From Cyanobacteria bacterium FACHB-63 (GTDB taxonomy: Bacteria; Cyanobacteriota; Cyanobacteriia; Leptolyngbyales; Leptolyngbyaceae), in the NCBI GenBank assembly GCA_014695255.1, contig JACJNX010000077.1, forward strand, positions 310,001 through 374,000: a stretch of 64,000 nucleotides of DNA. The letters are read 5' to 3'. Positions 23,227 through 32,319 of the stretch are shown one piece after another. Within the stretch, counting starts at the first letter, position 1; each line of letters begins with the position of its first letter. A program made the position numbers and the translations under genes. The notes below the pieces were generated by a model. It was not told the origin of the DNA. It did no database searches and worked only from the letters and a program-made list of their open reading frames with translations.

Positions 23227-25236
23227 ATGGCACAAACAGTAGAACGAATCAAGTCTGCCAATGCTTTCATCAGTCAAATCGTTCCGCTGTTGCAATATCT
23301 AGAGCAATGCCTAGAAGAAGTGCTCAGCACAGAGCGTCATGCTGAATCAACGGCAAACCTGCTTTCCTTTAGTGCAGGACTGCTAAATGATCTCAATCAA
23401 TCTGTGAACTCACTAGGCAAGATCGAAATCCTCGATCTTGCTCCAGACTCCCGTTTAGTGCAACTTCAGTGCCGATTTGAGCTATCTAACTTTGATTTAA
23501 AAATACTTATTTTGGCGATCGCAACAGATCTCGATCGCCGTTATGAGTCACTCTATGCTTACCTACAAGATCATCCTCATCTCAAACGCCCAACTGTTGA
23601 TCTTGCGCTCAATTTATTTTGTACAACTGCGATCGATAAACTTTCTCGGCGTACTCACTTTAGTTCAACAGCCCCTCTGATTCAGCACCAATTAATTCAC
23701 CTCGTAGCGGATGGTGGTCAACCGACCTTACTCCAACAGTTTCTAGTGCCTGATCCCCAAGTTCTACAGTTTCTACTCGGTCAACCTGGAATTGATCCAA
23801 AACTCAGTTCTTTCTGTCACCTGGACTTGCTTCAAGTACCCAATGCAACTGACCTCGATCGACTCTATCCTGCCGTTCAAGCATGGCACACTCAGCAACC
23901 CCTACGACTCTACTTTGAAGGGCGCGATCGCTCAGGAAAACACCAAGCCTTGCGAGCGTTAGCCGCCGAGATCAAAGCTCCTATTTTAACGGTTGATCTT
24001 AGACAAATTCCGAAAGATAGTTTTCCGGTAACGCTGGGTCGAATCTGTCGAGAGGCATGGTTCCAAAGTGCGCTTCTACATTTCGAGTTTATCGAAGCGC
24101 TGCAAGATTCATTGCTCTATGAACTCTTTCTGCAACAGATTGCAACCGAGAACAGAGTTGTCGTTCTCTCAGGTCAATTGCCTTGGGTTCCCAGTACGCT
24201 GCATCCGATCGGCATCACAACTATTGCATTTCCAATGCCCGACTTCACCCAGCGCCGTCAGCATTGGCAAGCGCAGTTACGTTCTAATATCCTAGATGAT
24301 GCCGAACTCGATGGGATTGCCGATCGCTTTCGGTTAACCTCGGATCAAATTAACCATGCGATCGCAATGGCGAATAGTACAGCACAGTGGCGCGGAGATG
24401 CCCATCCCACGAGGCTAGATTTATATGAAGCAGCACGAGCACAATCAGGACATGATCTCCAAGCTTTAGCAGGCAAAGTTGACCCGATCTATACCTGGGA
24501 CGATCTCGTATTGCCAGATCATCCGCTTGCTTTACTAAAAGCCCTCTGTAACCATGCGAAGCATCGCCATATCGTGTACGGCGACTGGAAGTTAAAAACG
24601 CGATCGCAGGGGCTCACCGCCTTGTTTTCAGGCTTGCCCGGTACTGGTAAAACTATGTCTGCCGAAGTCATTGCCACAGAGTTACAGCTTGATGTTTACC
24701 GCATTGATCTGTCTCAAATCGTGAGCAAATACATCGGCGAAACCGAGAAGAATTTGGATCGCATTTTTACGGCTGCAACCCATTCCAATGCCATTCTGCT
24801 TTTTGATGAAGCCGATGCTTTATTTGGCAAGCGCTCTGAAGTCCAAGATGCCCACGATCGCTATGCCAACATCGAAATTAGCTATCTTCTGCAAAAAATG
24901 GAAACTTATGAGGGCATCGCCATTCTTACAACCAATAGTCGGAGTAGCCTAGATACTGCTTTTATCCGTCGGCTTCATTTCATCATCGAATTTCCACTTC
25001 CAGGTGCAATAGAGCGATCTCGTTTATGGCAGCAAGTTTTTCCATCGACGCTGCCGCGCCAAGATTTCGATTTAGATGCTTTAGCGCAGCAGTTTGAACT
25101 CACAGGAGCAAGTATTCGGAATGTTGCATTAGCAGCCGCCTTTCTTGCAGCAGAAGCATCTAGCATTCTTACGAAGTCACACATACTGGAAGCAATCCGA
25201 CGGGAATATCAAAAAATGGGCAAGGTAATTCTCTAA
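23227..25236 (+). CDS. CIS AAA+ ATPase (Afp15/Pvc15-like)
   Basis: This 669-aa protein has an N-terminal helical region (1-220), a degenerate AAA domain with a broken P-loop (RDRSGKHQA, near 235) and an active C-terminal AAA+ domain. The latter shows Walker A GLPGTGKT at 469-476, Walker B ILLFDEADALFG with D527 and E528, the sensor-1 Asn in TTNSRSSLD and an RR pair for the arginine finger. Afp15/Pvc15-type ATPases are part of most CIS loci and are thought to assist particle assembly or cargo loading. The gene is divergent from the structural operon, which allows separate control. It ends 202 bp before a strong hairpin terminator. Confidence 0.92.
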   Translation: MAQTVERIKSANAFISQIVPLLQYLEQCLEEVLSTERHAESTANLLSFSAGLLNDLNQSVNSLGKIEILDLAPDSRLVQLQCRFELSNFDLKILILAIATDLDRRYESLYAYLQDHPHLKRPTVDLALNLFCTTAIDKLSRRTHFSSTAPLIQHQLIHLVADGGQPTLLQQFLVPDPQVLQFLLGQPGIDPKLSSFCHLDLLQVPNATDLDRLYPAVQAWHTQQPLRLYFEGRDRSGKHQALRALAAEIKAPILTVDLRQIPKDSFPVTLGRICREAWFQSALLHFEFIEALQDSLLYELFLQQIATENRVVVLSGQLPWVPSTLHPIGITTIAFPMPDFTQRRQHWQAQLRSNILDDAELDGIADRFRLTSDQINHAIAMANSTAQWRGDAHPTRLDLYEAARAQSGHDLQALAGKVDPIYTWDDLVLPDHPLALLKALCNHAKHRHIVYGDWKLKTRSQGLTALFSGLPGTGKTMSAEVIATELQLDVYRIDLSQIVSKYIGETEKNLDRIFTAATHSNAILLFDEADALFGKRSEVQDAHDRYANIEISYLLQKMETYEGIAILTTNSRSSLDTAFIRRLHFIIEFPLPGAIERSRLWQQVFPSTLPRQDFDLDALAQQFELTGASIRNVALAAAFLAAEASSILTKSHILEAIRREYQKMGKVIL

Positions 25237-25438
25237 AGTAATTTGAGGCATGGCTCGACGAATCCACGACACTACGATCAGTTCTATAAGCCGCACTAAT
25301 ATCTACCGCAAGATGGCGACAGTTCGATCGAGCGATAGAGGAAACATTCAACCTCACGGGGGGCACGATCGCGCAGCGGCAAATTGTATTCTAAGAGCAT
25401 AAGTTAACACCCTATACGGAAGCTAAATATGTCAAGTC
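25237..25438. other. Spacer between AAA+ gene and terminator
   Basis: No reading frame with coding character is visible here. Together with 25467-25730 it forms the 494-bp gap before the PEP-CTERM gene. The right part (25467-25730) is AT-rich up to about 25610 and presumably holds the promoter of that gene. I see nothing else in it. Confidence 0.4.
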
Positions 25439-25466
25439 GGGGAGCCAAAAAGCTCCCCTTATTATT
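25439..25466 (+). terminator. Rho-independent terminator after AAA+ gene
   Basis: A 7-bp GC-rich stem (GGGGAGC/GCTCCCC) with a CAAAAA loop is followed by a T-rich TTATTATTT tract. It is the likely end of the AAA+ transcript. Confidence 0.8.
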
Positions 25467-25730
25467 TAGGCGCTTTAAAGAAAACAGAAATTCTACTGAA
25501 AATTGCAAACTTCATCATATTGAAATCTTAGTAGCGAAAAACATCAGATTCCGTGAATTTTCAGGTTCAATAATTAAGCTTGTGTAAAATAATGCAGATA
25601 GCGCTAGAGAATTCTACGAGAGTCTGATAGAAATACTTAGCTGTTCTACAGCGATGGCGATTCTGCGAAGCGACAAGGTTACGGGGGCATCGACCAATTT
25701 CCTCTCCGTCCTACTGAAAGGTCTCCTCGT

Positions 25731-26810
25731 ATGACAACTGATCCCCATGGTTCCCGAAATTTTCCTGAGCCGCATTCCACTCCGGCAGCCCCCACAAATG
25801 CGAAGCTGCCCCAGTTTACGAGCGTGCGAAAGCATTCTTCACAACGCCGTGTTTCAGCGCGACGATCATCTTTGGCTCGATTAAGCATCGGCATTACCAG
25901 CACCTGGCTTTTCGGTAATATTGCGCTCCCGGCTTATGCTGCTACCTTTATCAACAATTCAGGCATTCAATTTGAACAAGACACAACCCTCGAATCTAAC
26001 TTTGTCGAATCTCATGGGGCGTATCAATCCACCTTCGGCGTGATTAACCTGGACACAAAAGAGAAAACGCCGCTGCTCACTGAAACCAAACCCTCTGACG
26101 GTTCTGAAACGATCTTCAAGCCTTCCTCTTTCCGCAGCCATCTTGGAGCAAATACCGACTTCAAGGGCACACCTGGCAATACCGTTCCGAAGTCCATAGC
26201 GCAGTACAAATTCAGAGCAAACCAGCGATACGTGCTGTATCTAGAATCCACGTACAAGGGTCGTCCGACTGGCATCGTTTACTCAAACGATGTCTTGAAT
26301 GCCAATCGCGAACAGCAGGTTCAATTTGCTGGAGGAGCGAATGATTTGTGTACGAGTGGAATCACGGTCGGTTGGGATGATACTGGCTCAAAGCTGGTGC
26401 GAAACCGCCAGCAGGAAGACCGGGATTTTGATGACTTTGTTGTACAGATGAAGAATACAACCTGCGGAATTGGCAGCGATCAGATCACGCCGCAGTCAGA
26501 GCCGCCATCCGTGGTCGCTGAGTTACCGCCTGCTCCGCCTGCTCCGGGAGGAGTCAGTCCGCTCTGGGCAACGCCGCTCTTGCTGCTTCCCTTTATTTTT
26601 GGTTCCGATCGAGGTGGCTCTAACCCAGGCATTCCATCTAACCCAGGCATTCCATCCAACCCAGGCACTCCATCCAACCCAGGCACTCCATCAGGCTGCT
26701 CCGGCGAAAATTGTAAGCCCGTCCCAGAACCGCTGACGATTTTGGGATCAGGAAGCGCGATCGCAATGGCAGCATTAATGGAGCGACGGAGAAAACGCAA
26801 GCGCAAATAA
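25731..26810 (+). CDS. PEP-CTERM sorted protein with DUF4114-like domain
   Basis: This 359-aa exported protein has a long basic N-terminal lead (residues 1-50), a hydrophobic signal segment (SIGITSTWLFGNIALPAYAA) and a beta-rich domain with the DUF4114-like end GWDDTGSKL and DRDFDDFVVQM. A Pro-rich region follows, then SNPGIP/SNPGTP repeats encoded by four 18-bp units. The C-terminus is a PEP-CTERM signal: PVPEPLTILGSGSAIAMAAL, then a short ERRRKRKRK tail. PEP-CTERM proteins are cut by exosortase and delivered to the cell surface or matrix. The exosortase is encoded convergently just downstream, so this is probably its dedicated substrate. The true start could be an internal codon closer to the signal segment. 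Confidence 0.88.
   Translation: MTTDPHGSRNFPEPHSTPAAPTNAKLPQFTSVRKHSSQRRVSARRSSLARLSIGITSTWLFGNIALPAYAATFINNSGIQFEQDTTLESNFVESHGAYQSTFGVINLDTKEKTPLLTETKPSDGSETIFKPSSFRSHLGANTDFKGTPGNTVPKSIAQYKFRANQRYVLYLESTYKGRPTGIVYSNDVLNANREQQVQFAGGANDLCTSGITVGWDDTGSKLVRNRQQEDRDFDDFVVQMKNTTCGIGSDQITPQSEPPSVVAELPPAPPAPGGVSPLWATPLLLLPFIFGSDRGGSNPGIPSNPGIPSNPGTPSNPGTPSGCSGENCKPVPEPLTILGSGSAIAMAALMERRRKRKRK
26622..26693 (+). repeat. 18-bp tandem repeat, four copies, in the PEP-CTERM gene
   Basis: Four in-frame 18-bp units of the type AACCCAGGCATTCCATCT encode SNPGIP/SNPGTP. The first two units differ from the last two by one base (ATT versus ACT). The repeat forms a flexible Pro/Gly linker before the sorting signal. 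Confidence 0.9.
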
Positions 26811-26817
26811 GAGAATG

Positions 26818-26846
26818 ACTTGCGAGACTCAATGAGCCTCGCAAGT
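26818..26846. terminator. Bidirectional hairpin between convergent genes
   Basis: A 9-bp inverted repeat (ACTTGCGAG/CTCGCAAGT) sits between the convergent stops of the PEP-CTERM gene (26810) and the exosortase-associated gene (26850). No long T tract follows on either strand, so termination strength is uncertain. Confidence 0.55.
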
Positions 26847-26849
26847 TGC

Positions 26850-27530
26850 CTAAGATTCAGGCGGATAGTTGTTCTGCCACCATTGCACCCATTCAACCCA
26901 GGCTTGTTCGAGTTCTGGTTGAGAATTCGTCGCTGAAGTGGAGTTCATGGGCGTTGACATTCTCACCCAAAGGCAGCGCAAATTTCTCAGCGGAGCCTGT
27001 CCTAGAAACCAAGGCAGCGCTCGACGAGCCAGCACATCGATACGATTCTGGGCGCTGCGGAGTTGACCACTTGTAATGGTCGTTTCTCGCGTTGCTGGGA
27101 TGCAGCCCGTGATGAAAGATTGCTGCGATCGCTGATAAACTGCGTGTGCTCCAACGCTGGATTGAGCGGGCGTGAGCGGAATGCGCGCCATCTCAACTGT
27201 ACTGTCTTTAACAATGTCCGAGACTGAGGAGTAGTCGCGAAGATAGCGAATTTCGATACTGATCGGCTGACCGTTGCGGAGATAGCGGTAATGCTGTCCT
27301 GAAATGGTCAAATCATCCAGGCTGGTTGCAAGAGAAGGCGTGTAGAGCTTTTGTAGCCCGATCGGAGTGGCTTGCACGAATTGCCAGCGAGACAGAGGAA
27401 TAGAAGCAGGAAAGGTGTAGCTCGGTGGCGGCGGTTTTTGTGCAGGGGTGAGCGTCAACTTGAGCAGGACCAGGCTGCTGCTTACGAGCGCTGTGCTTAA
27501 CCAAAAATTACGAGTTTTCACCCAGTTCAA
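26850..27530 (-). CDS. Cyanoexosortase A system-associated protein
   Basis: This 226-aa protein has an N-terminal membrane anchor (residues 8-28, STALVSSSLVLLKLTL), a beta-rich periplasmic domain (RWQFVQATPIGLQKLYTPSL, GQHYRYLRNGQPISIEIRYL) and a C-terminal WVEWVQWWQNNYPP motif. Proteins of this type are encoded next to cyanoexosortases and are thought to assist them. The start is TTG at 27530, whose first bases overlap the exosortase stop as TTGA. A GTG three codons later is an alternative. It shares the operon with the exosortase. Confidence 0.85.
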   Translation of the reverse strand: MNWVKTRNFWLSTALVSSSLVLLKLTLTPAQKPPPPSYTFPASIPLSRWQFVQATPIGLQKLYTPSLATSLDDLTISGQHYRYLRNGQPISIEIRYLRDYSSVSDIVKDSTVEMARIPLTPAQSSVGAHAVYQRSQQSFITGCIPATRETTITSGQLRSAQNRIDVLARRALPWFLGQAPLRNLRCLWVRMSTPMNSTSATNSQPELEQAWVEWVQWWQNNYPPES

Positions 27531-28363
27531 GCTTGCACCTCCTCTTCTTCTTCAGCTCGATCGGCTTGCTCTAACAGCACATAGCACAGTAAGCCAAACA
27601 GCGAAACAGAAATCAATGAAAAGATCATCGATCCGGTTCCAAGATGCCAGTAGTCGAATGCCTCCCGATTGTTTTGCGCGACTAAGACTGCCATCAGCGC
27701 AACTCGGATGCTGTTGATAATAAAAGCGATCAGCACACCCGCGATCGGCACAATCAGCGATCGCATCCAGCCGATCGGAAACACTATCACAAACAGAATA
27801 CCAAGCGATAAGTGTTGCCAAATCAACTGAAGTCCAGAGCAGCCCGGATAGACTTCAACGCTCCCGCCCGGTAAATGCAGCATCACTCCGTCTTGAATCA
27901 CGCGAAAGCCCGCATACCAAAGCAAATTACCGCTAAATTCTGCGGTGAGCGGAGAGATATCGAACTGCGACAGAAGGGTGGTGGTAGGGATAGTCATCAA
28001 GCCCAAAGTCAGAAGTTCGCGCCAGTAGTAATTGAGCGTAAAGCCAGAAGCAAGTAGCGCCACGCTGAAGCCAGTGGTCAGCGGCAGAAATCGCATAAAT
28101 GAGTCGTACTCATTCACAGTGAGGCTTCTAAGTAAAATCCAGGCAATGCAGGCAAGCCCGATCGCGCTAGCAATGGGAGTGCTCTTGAAGCTGAGTTCCT
28201 GTCGTCTGCGCCAAATCATAAACCAAGCGGCTGCCCAACAGACGAGCGAAGCCTCCAAAAATTGCCCCTGATGACCAGTTCTCCAGATTAGTTGGAAATG
28301 GATGGTTGTTAGGGCAACTGCGATCGCTAGTAATAAGTAACGGGTGTTGAAAAACCCTTTCAT
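27527..28363 (-). CDS. Cyanoexosortase (PEP-CTERM sorting transpeptidase/protease)
   Basis: This 278-aa polytopic membrane protein has about eight hydrophobic segments. The exosortase catalytic residues are visible: Cys in VYPGCSGLQL (near residue 175), Arg in NSIRVALMAVL, and His in FDYWHLGTG. Exosortases recognise PEP-CTERM signals and cleave the substrate before the membrane anchor. The gene pair with the associated protein and the convergent PEP-CTERM gene forms a compact sorting unit. I use the ATG at 28363. An in-frame TTG at 28390 adds nine residues. It is most likely the cyanoexosortase A subtype, given its partner, but the subtype is inferred. Confidence 0.9.
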   Translation of the reverse strand: MKGFFNTRYLLLAIAVALTTIHFQLIWRTGHQGQFLEASLVCWAAAWFMIWRRRQELSFKSTPIASAIGLACIAWILLRSLTVNEYDSFMRFLPLTTGFSVALLASGFTLNYYWRELLTLGLMTIPTTTLLSQFDISPLTAEFSGNLLWYAGFRVIQDGVMLHLPGGSVEVYPGCSGLQLIWQHLSLGILFVIVFPIGWMRSLIVPIAGVLIAFIINSIRVALMAVLVAQNNREAFDYWHLGTGSMIFSLISVSLFGLLCYVLLEQADRAEEEEEVQA

Positions 28364-28538
28364 GGGGTACGACTTTATTAAGGACTGCAAAATAAAAAAA
28401 GCTAGGGCTCACGATACTTAGTTTTGCGGATGATTTCTAGTCGCTCAGGATAGATTGCCTAATTAAACGAGTCCATTGATATAAAATTGCAGACTGATGT
28501 TACCAGTTCCGAACGTCTTGCGACACAGCTATTCCCTC

Positions 28539-28622
28539 GTAAAGATGCGAACACCGTAGGTGCAGCGACGCTCCTAATCGCGTCTTTACTAAAATCTGTA
28601 TAGCGACACGATTAATCGTGTC
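28539..28622. repeat. Pair of palindromic repeat elements downstream of ppc
   Basis: Two palindromic units lie side by side. The first has 12-bp arms GTAAAGATGCGA (28539-28550) and TCGCGTCTTTAC (28578-28589), one mismatch, with a 27-bp loop. The second is a perfect 18-bp palindrome GACACGATTAATCGTGTC at 28605-28622. The units have the look of interspersed palindromic repeats found in cyanobacterial genomes. They could act as mRNA 3' ends for ppc. Confidence 0.75.
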
Positions 28623-28649
28623 ACTTGTTCTGGAGCAAGGCGCTCAGCA

Positions 28650-31600
28650 TCAGCCCGTATTTCTCATTCCCGCAGCAATACCGTTGATGGTTAACAGCGC
28701 ACCGCGTAGTAGCTCACCTTTGCTGTAGCGCGATCGCACGACTCCTGAAGCCGCCAGCGTTTTATGCTGCCGCAGTCGCTTCAACAGAGACACTTGCAAA
28801 AAGCCCAGAGGAACAATTGTACCATTGCGTAACTGCACCGATCGCTGAAGCTCTGGATCGCCGTCTAATAGGCGATTGTGTCCGGTAATTGTTAGCACTA
28901 GCTCACGAGTGAGCAGATACTCGTTGCGAATCTGCTCGAACACAGGAGCAAAGCGCTCTCGATCTTCCGGCTGCGTTAGTTCATCAACATAGTGACTCGC
29001 AATTTGCAGATCGACTTTAGAAAGCGTCATTTCTACTCTAGAAATCGCCATCTTGAAGAAGGGCCATTTGTAGTAGAAGTGCCGTAGAAGCTGCATATGT
29101 TTTTCTGGCGCTTCATCCAGGAATCCTTGCAGCGCCGTACCCACCCCATACCAGGAGGGCAGCAAAAATCGGCTTTGCGTCCAGCTAAACACCCAAGGGA
29201 TCGCCCGTAAGCTAGCGAGATCTTTCTTGCCGCCCCGACGCGCTGGACGAGAGCTAATTTGAAGCTGACTGATTTCCTCGATCGGCGTGACTTGATGGAA
29301 GAAATCAATAAAGTCCGGTTGTTCGTAGATTAGAGCGCGGTAGTGAGTGCGCGATCGTGCCGCTAATTCCTCCATCACCTGCTGCCACGGCGCAATCTCA
29401 TCAAACTTATTGTGTAATAGACTGCCTTGAATCACGGCAGTCGTCACCGTTTCCAAGTTGTAAATTGCGAGTTCGGGCAGCGAATACTTCGATGCCAGCA
29501 CTTCACCTTGTTCGGTAATTTTGATCCGACCATTCACACTATGTCCGGGCTGCGCCAAAATTGCTTCATAAGCGGGGCCGCCTCCACGTCCCACCGAACC
29601 CCCGCGACCGTGAAAGATCCGCAGCACGACTCCATGCTCATCTGCAATACTTTGCAGCGCTTGCTGCGCTTTGTGAATCTCCCAATTGCTGCTAAGGAAT
29701 CCGGAGTCTTTGTTGCTGTCAGAATAGCCCAGCATCACTTCTTGCAGTGCGGTTTTCACTCCGATCGACTCGAATCCACCCGCTAACAACGCCTGATAAA
29801 ACGGCAAGTCAAACACGCCCTGCATGATATTAGGCGCTTTTTGCAAGTCCTCGACCGTTTCAAACAGCGGCACAACTTGAATTGCCCCAACTCCGGTAAC
29901 GGGATCGTAAAGCCCCGCTTCTTTGGCAAACAGCAGCACTTCCAGCAAGTCGCTGACATCGTGACTCATGCTGATGATGTAGGTATGGCAAATGTCGATG
30001 CCAAATTCCTGCTGTAGTTTGCGAACCATGCGGAAGGTTTCGATCGTTTCGCGAGTGCGATCGGAAAAAGGCATCTCGGTTGGAATCAACGGTCTGCGCG
30101 TCTGCAGCTCGGTGATCAACCATTGGCAGCGTTCCGCCTCGGTCATGTCGTTGTAGGCTTTGGGCAGAACTTGCAGGTACTCCACAATTTCATTCATCGT
30201 TTCTGAATGACGTGGGCTTTCTTGCCGAATGTCTAGATGCGCCAAATTAAACCCGAAGATTTCGACTTGGCAGATTAAATGGTCGAGATCGCGACAGCTT
30301 AATCCAGTTGCAGACAAATTGCCTTGAATCAGGCGCAGTTCAGCTAGGAAATCATCGCCCGATCGATAAAAGGTGGCTTCATCATATTCGGGGATTTCCT
30401 GCTGAAGCCCGTCGCCGTTTGAGAGGATATGATTGCGATCGAGGGTATTTTCAAGTCGCTTGCGAATATAAGCAAGCTTGAGGCGATAGGGTTCTTGGCG
30501 AAAGCGGATGGATAGACGATCGTACACATCCGGCATTCGCTGTTGGTCTTGTTCTAATGATTCCAGCAAATCCGGTAGCACATCGCTCCAATGCAGAGAC
30601 AGACTCAGCAAATCGGTCAGCAACTGAATTGATTGGACGTATCGCTCCAGCACCATACGTCTTTGATAACAGGCAGTTTGCCAAGTGACTTGGGGTGTAA
30701 CCGAGGGATTACCATCACGATCGGCTCCCACCCAAGAGCCAAACTGACAGAAATTGCGGCGCGGCATCTGCATTTTGGGGAACGAGCCGTGAACCGCCTC
30801 TTCTAGTCGCTGGTACAGATGCGGAATCGCGTCGAAAATCACTTCTCGGAAGTAATGCAGCGCGTGATCTACTTCATCTAAAACCGTGGGCTTAAACTGA
30901 TGCAGTTCATCGGTGCGCCACCACAGGCGGATTTCTTCGGTAAGCTGATCGCGCAGGGCATCGGCTTCCCAAGACGAAGAAAGACCGATCGCTTTTAAGC
31001 TATCTTCAACGCTATCGAGTTGGCGCAGGATCTTGGCGATACGGCGCTGTTTATCGCGGATCGTGTGACGCACAATTTCCGTCGGGTGTGCGGTAAAGAC
31101 CAGCCACACGTCGAGCTGATTAATCAACCGCTGAATCTGCTGCGGCGGGACATTCAACTGCTTCAAGCGCGGAAACAGCCAGTGAAACGTGCCAATTTCA
31201 CGCCGAGAAGCCGATTCGTGCAGACTTCTTTCTAAAAAGTCGGCTTCGGGTCGTCCGGCATCTTCCTCAGTGGCATACGCCCGCCGTTCGTGTTTCGGAT
31301 CGGGCTGAGCATGTCCCTCACGCGCCATGCGATATTGCAACTGCTGATCGCGCTGTTCGTAATGCTGCTCAACGATATTGATTAACTGAAAGTAGAGCGC
31401 GAAAGCGCGAGCCGCCCGAATTGCCTCATTTAGATCGAGCTTTTCCACAACTTGCAGCACTTCAGACCCCGTAAAGGTCGTCGCTTGTCCCTCTGGAGAA
31501 CACATCTGCCGCAGTTGATTCAACAGATCGACCAGTTCTTGCCCGCACTCTTGGCGCAACACAGATTCCCAAAGGTCTTCTACAATCTTGAGCCGATGAC

Positions 31601-31697
31601 GCAGAAATAAATCAGACATCAGCGTTGTGACATCTTCGGAAGTCGCTGTGGTGATGCTGGCTGAAAATTCGTCAGAAGAGGGTCGGGTCGAACTCAT
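28650..31697 (-). CDS. ppc: Phosphoenolpyruvate carboxylase
   Basis: This 1,015-aa cytosolic enzyme carboxylates PEP with bicarbonate to give oxaloacetate, the main anaplerotic entry to the TCA cycle in cyanobacteria. Signatures are [19 protein letters not shown] near residue 205 (active His), [12 protein letters not shown], and [14 protein letters not shown] with the mobile loop GRGG repeats. The C-terminus RNTG is the expected bacterial tetrapeptide of the allosteric site. The N-terminal Ser/Thr-rich stretch is not the plant-type phosphorylation motif. It is full-length, with no frameshift. The downstream intergenic holds palindromic repeats that may end the transcript. Confidence 0.97.
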   Translation of the reverse strand: MSSTRPSSDEFSASITTATSEDVTTLMSDLFLRHRLKIVEDLWESVLRQECGQELVDLLNQLRQMCSPEGQATTFTGSEVLQVVEKLDLNEAIRAARAFALYFQLINIVEQHYEQRDQQLQYRMAREGHAQPDPKHERRAYATEEDAGRPEADFLERSLHESASRREIGTFHWLFPRLKQLNVPPQQIQRLINQLDVWLVFTAHPTEIVRHTIRDKQRRIAKILRQLDSVEDSLKAIGLSSSWEADALRDQLTEEIRLWWRTDELHQFKPTVLDEVDHALHYFREVIFDAIPHLYQRLEEAVHGSFPKMQMPRRNFCQFGSWVGADRDGNPSVTPQVTWQTACYQRRMVLERYVQSIQLLTDLLSLSLHWSDVLPDLLESLEQDQQRMPDVYDRLSIRFRQEPYRLKLAYIRKRLENTLDRNHILSNGDGLQQEIPEYDEATFYRSGDDFLAELRLIQGNLSATGLSCRDLDHLICQVEIFGFNLAHLDIRQESPRHSETMNEIVEYLQVLPKAYNDMTEAERCQWLITELQTRRPLIPTEMPFSDRTRETIETFRMVRKLQQEFGIDICHTYIISMSHDVSDLLEVLLFAKEAGLYDPVTGVGAIQVVPLFETVEDLQKAPNIMQGVFDLPFYQALLAGGFESIGVKTALQEVMLGYSDSNKDSGFLSSNWEIHKAQQALQSIADEHGVVLRIFHGRGGSVGRGGGPAYEAILAQPGHSVNGRIKITEQGEVLASKYSLPELAIYNLETVTTAVIQGSLLHNKFDEIAPWQQVMEELAARSRTHYRALIYEQPDFIDFFHQVTPIEEISQLQISSRPARRGGKKDLASLRAIPWVFSWTQSRFLLPSWYGVGTALQGFLDEAPEKHMQLLRHFYYKWPFFKMAISRVEMTLSKVDLQIASHYVDELTQPEDRERFAPVFEQIRNEYLLTRELVLTITGHNRLLDGDPELQRSVQLRNGTIVPLGFLQVSLLKRLRQHKTLAASGVVRSRYSKGELLRGALLTINGIAAGMRNTG

Positions 31698-31759
31698 ACA
31701 GTATTCCAGAGGGGTTCAACAATTTTAGGAGAGAAGGGTCAGCTTGGGGAGACGATCGC

Positions 31760-31954
31760 TCACGAATTTGGCGGGAAATCCAAATGGGGAAGTCGATCGC
31801 CCCGAAACAGTTCTTCACTCATCGTGCCGAGTTCTTGAAGAGTTTGCGCGATCGCGTGTCCTCCAATCAAAGCGACCAAAACGGGAATCGTCGCAATACT
31901 TAAGGCGACATCGGGATCAACCAAGCCGAAAATACGATCGAAGTCAGGGTTCAT
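31760..31954 (-). CDS. Small conserved-looking membrane protein
   Basis: This 64-aa protein begins MNPDFDRIFGLVDPDVALSI, continues into a hydrophobic helix (IATIPVLVALIGGHAIAQTL) and ends in a charged tail (SEELFRGDRLPHLDFPPNS). It has one membrane segment of about 20 residues. It lies upstream of ppc in the same orientation, 63 bp before its start codon. I recognise it as a plausible small cyanobacterial membrane protein but cannot name a family. Codon use and the regular amphipathic tail favour a real gene. An overlapping plus-strand frame has no recognisable features. Confidence 0.6.
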   Translation of the reverse strand: MNPDFDRIFGLVDPDVALSIATIPVLVALIGGHAIAQTLQELGTMSEELFRGDRLPHLDFPPNS

Positions 31955-32319
31955 TAGATTGTAGGTTCCAATGCGAAGTAAACCAGTGTCTAGAGTAACA
32001 GTCTAAACGGTGCATAATTTTTCCAGGTGTCTCTAAAGCGATAAAGCCTTGAATTCAGCCGGATTGTGGATCTGAAAAACTAGCTAGCCATGCACGGACG
32101 GAACCATAGCACTTTAGAGTTATCGAGTAGAGCCTGAAAAAATTGCGTTGATGGCACAGTTTGTGCTTACCATAGCTAAAAAAAGTGTATCAAAACCAAA
32201 AGTTAAGCTTAAATGCTTCAAGGTCGGAGCGAGGGCAAAAACTGAGACCCTGAATCAAGCGAGTTTTGATTCGTGGTGTGCCGCTGAGTGTTGAAATCAT
32301 ACAGGGAAGCAGAATTCGG
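31955..32319. other. Intergenic region before the DUF1574 gene
   Basis: No coding frame or RNA gene is recognisable here. It must contain the promoter of the downstream plus-strand gene and of the small membrane protein. I see nothing else. Confidence 0.4.
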
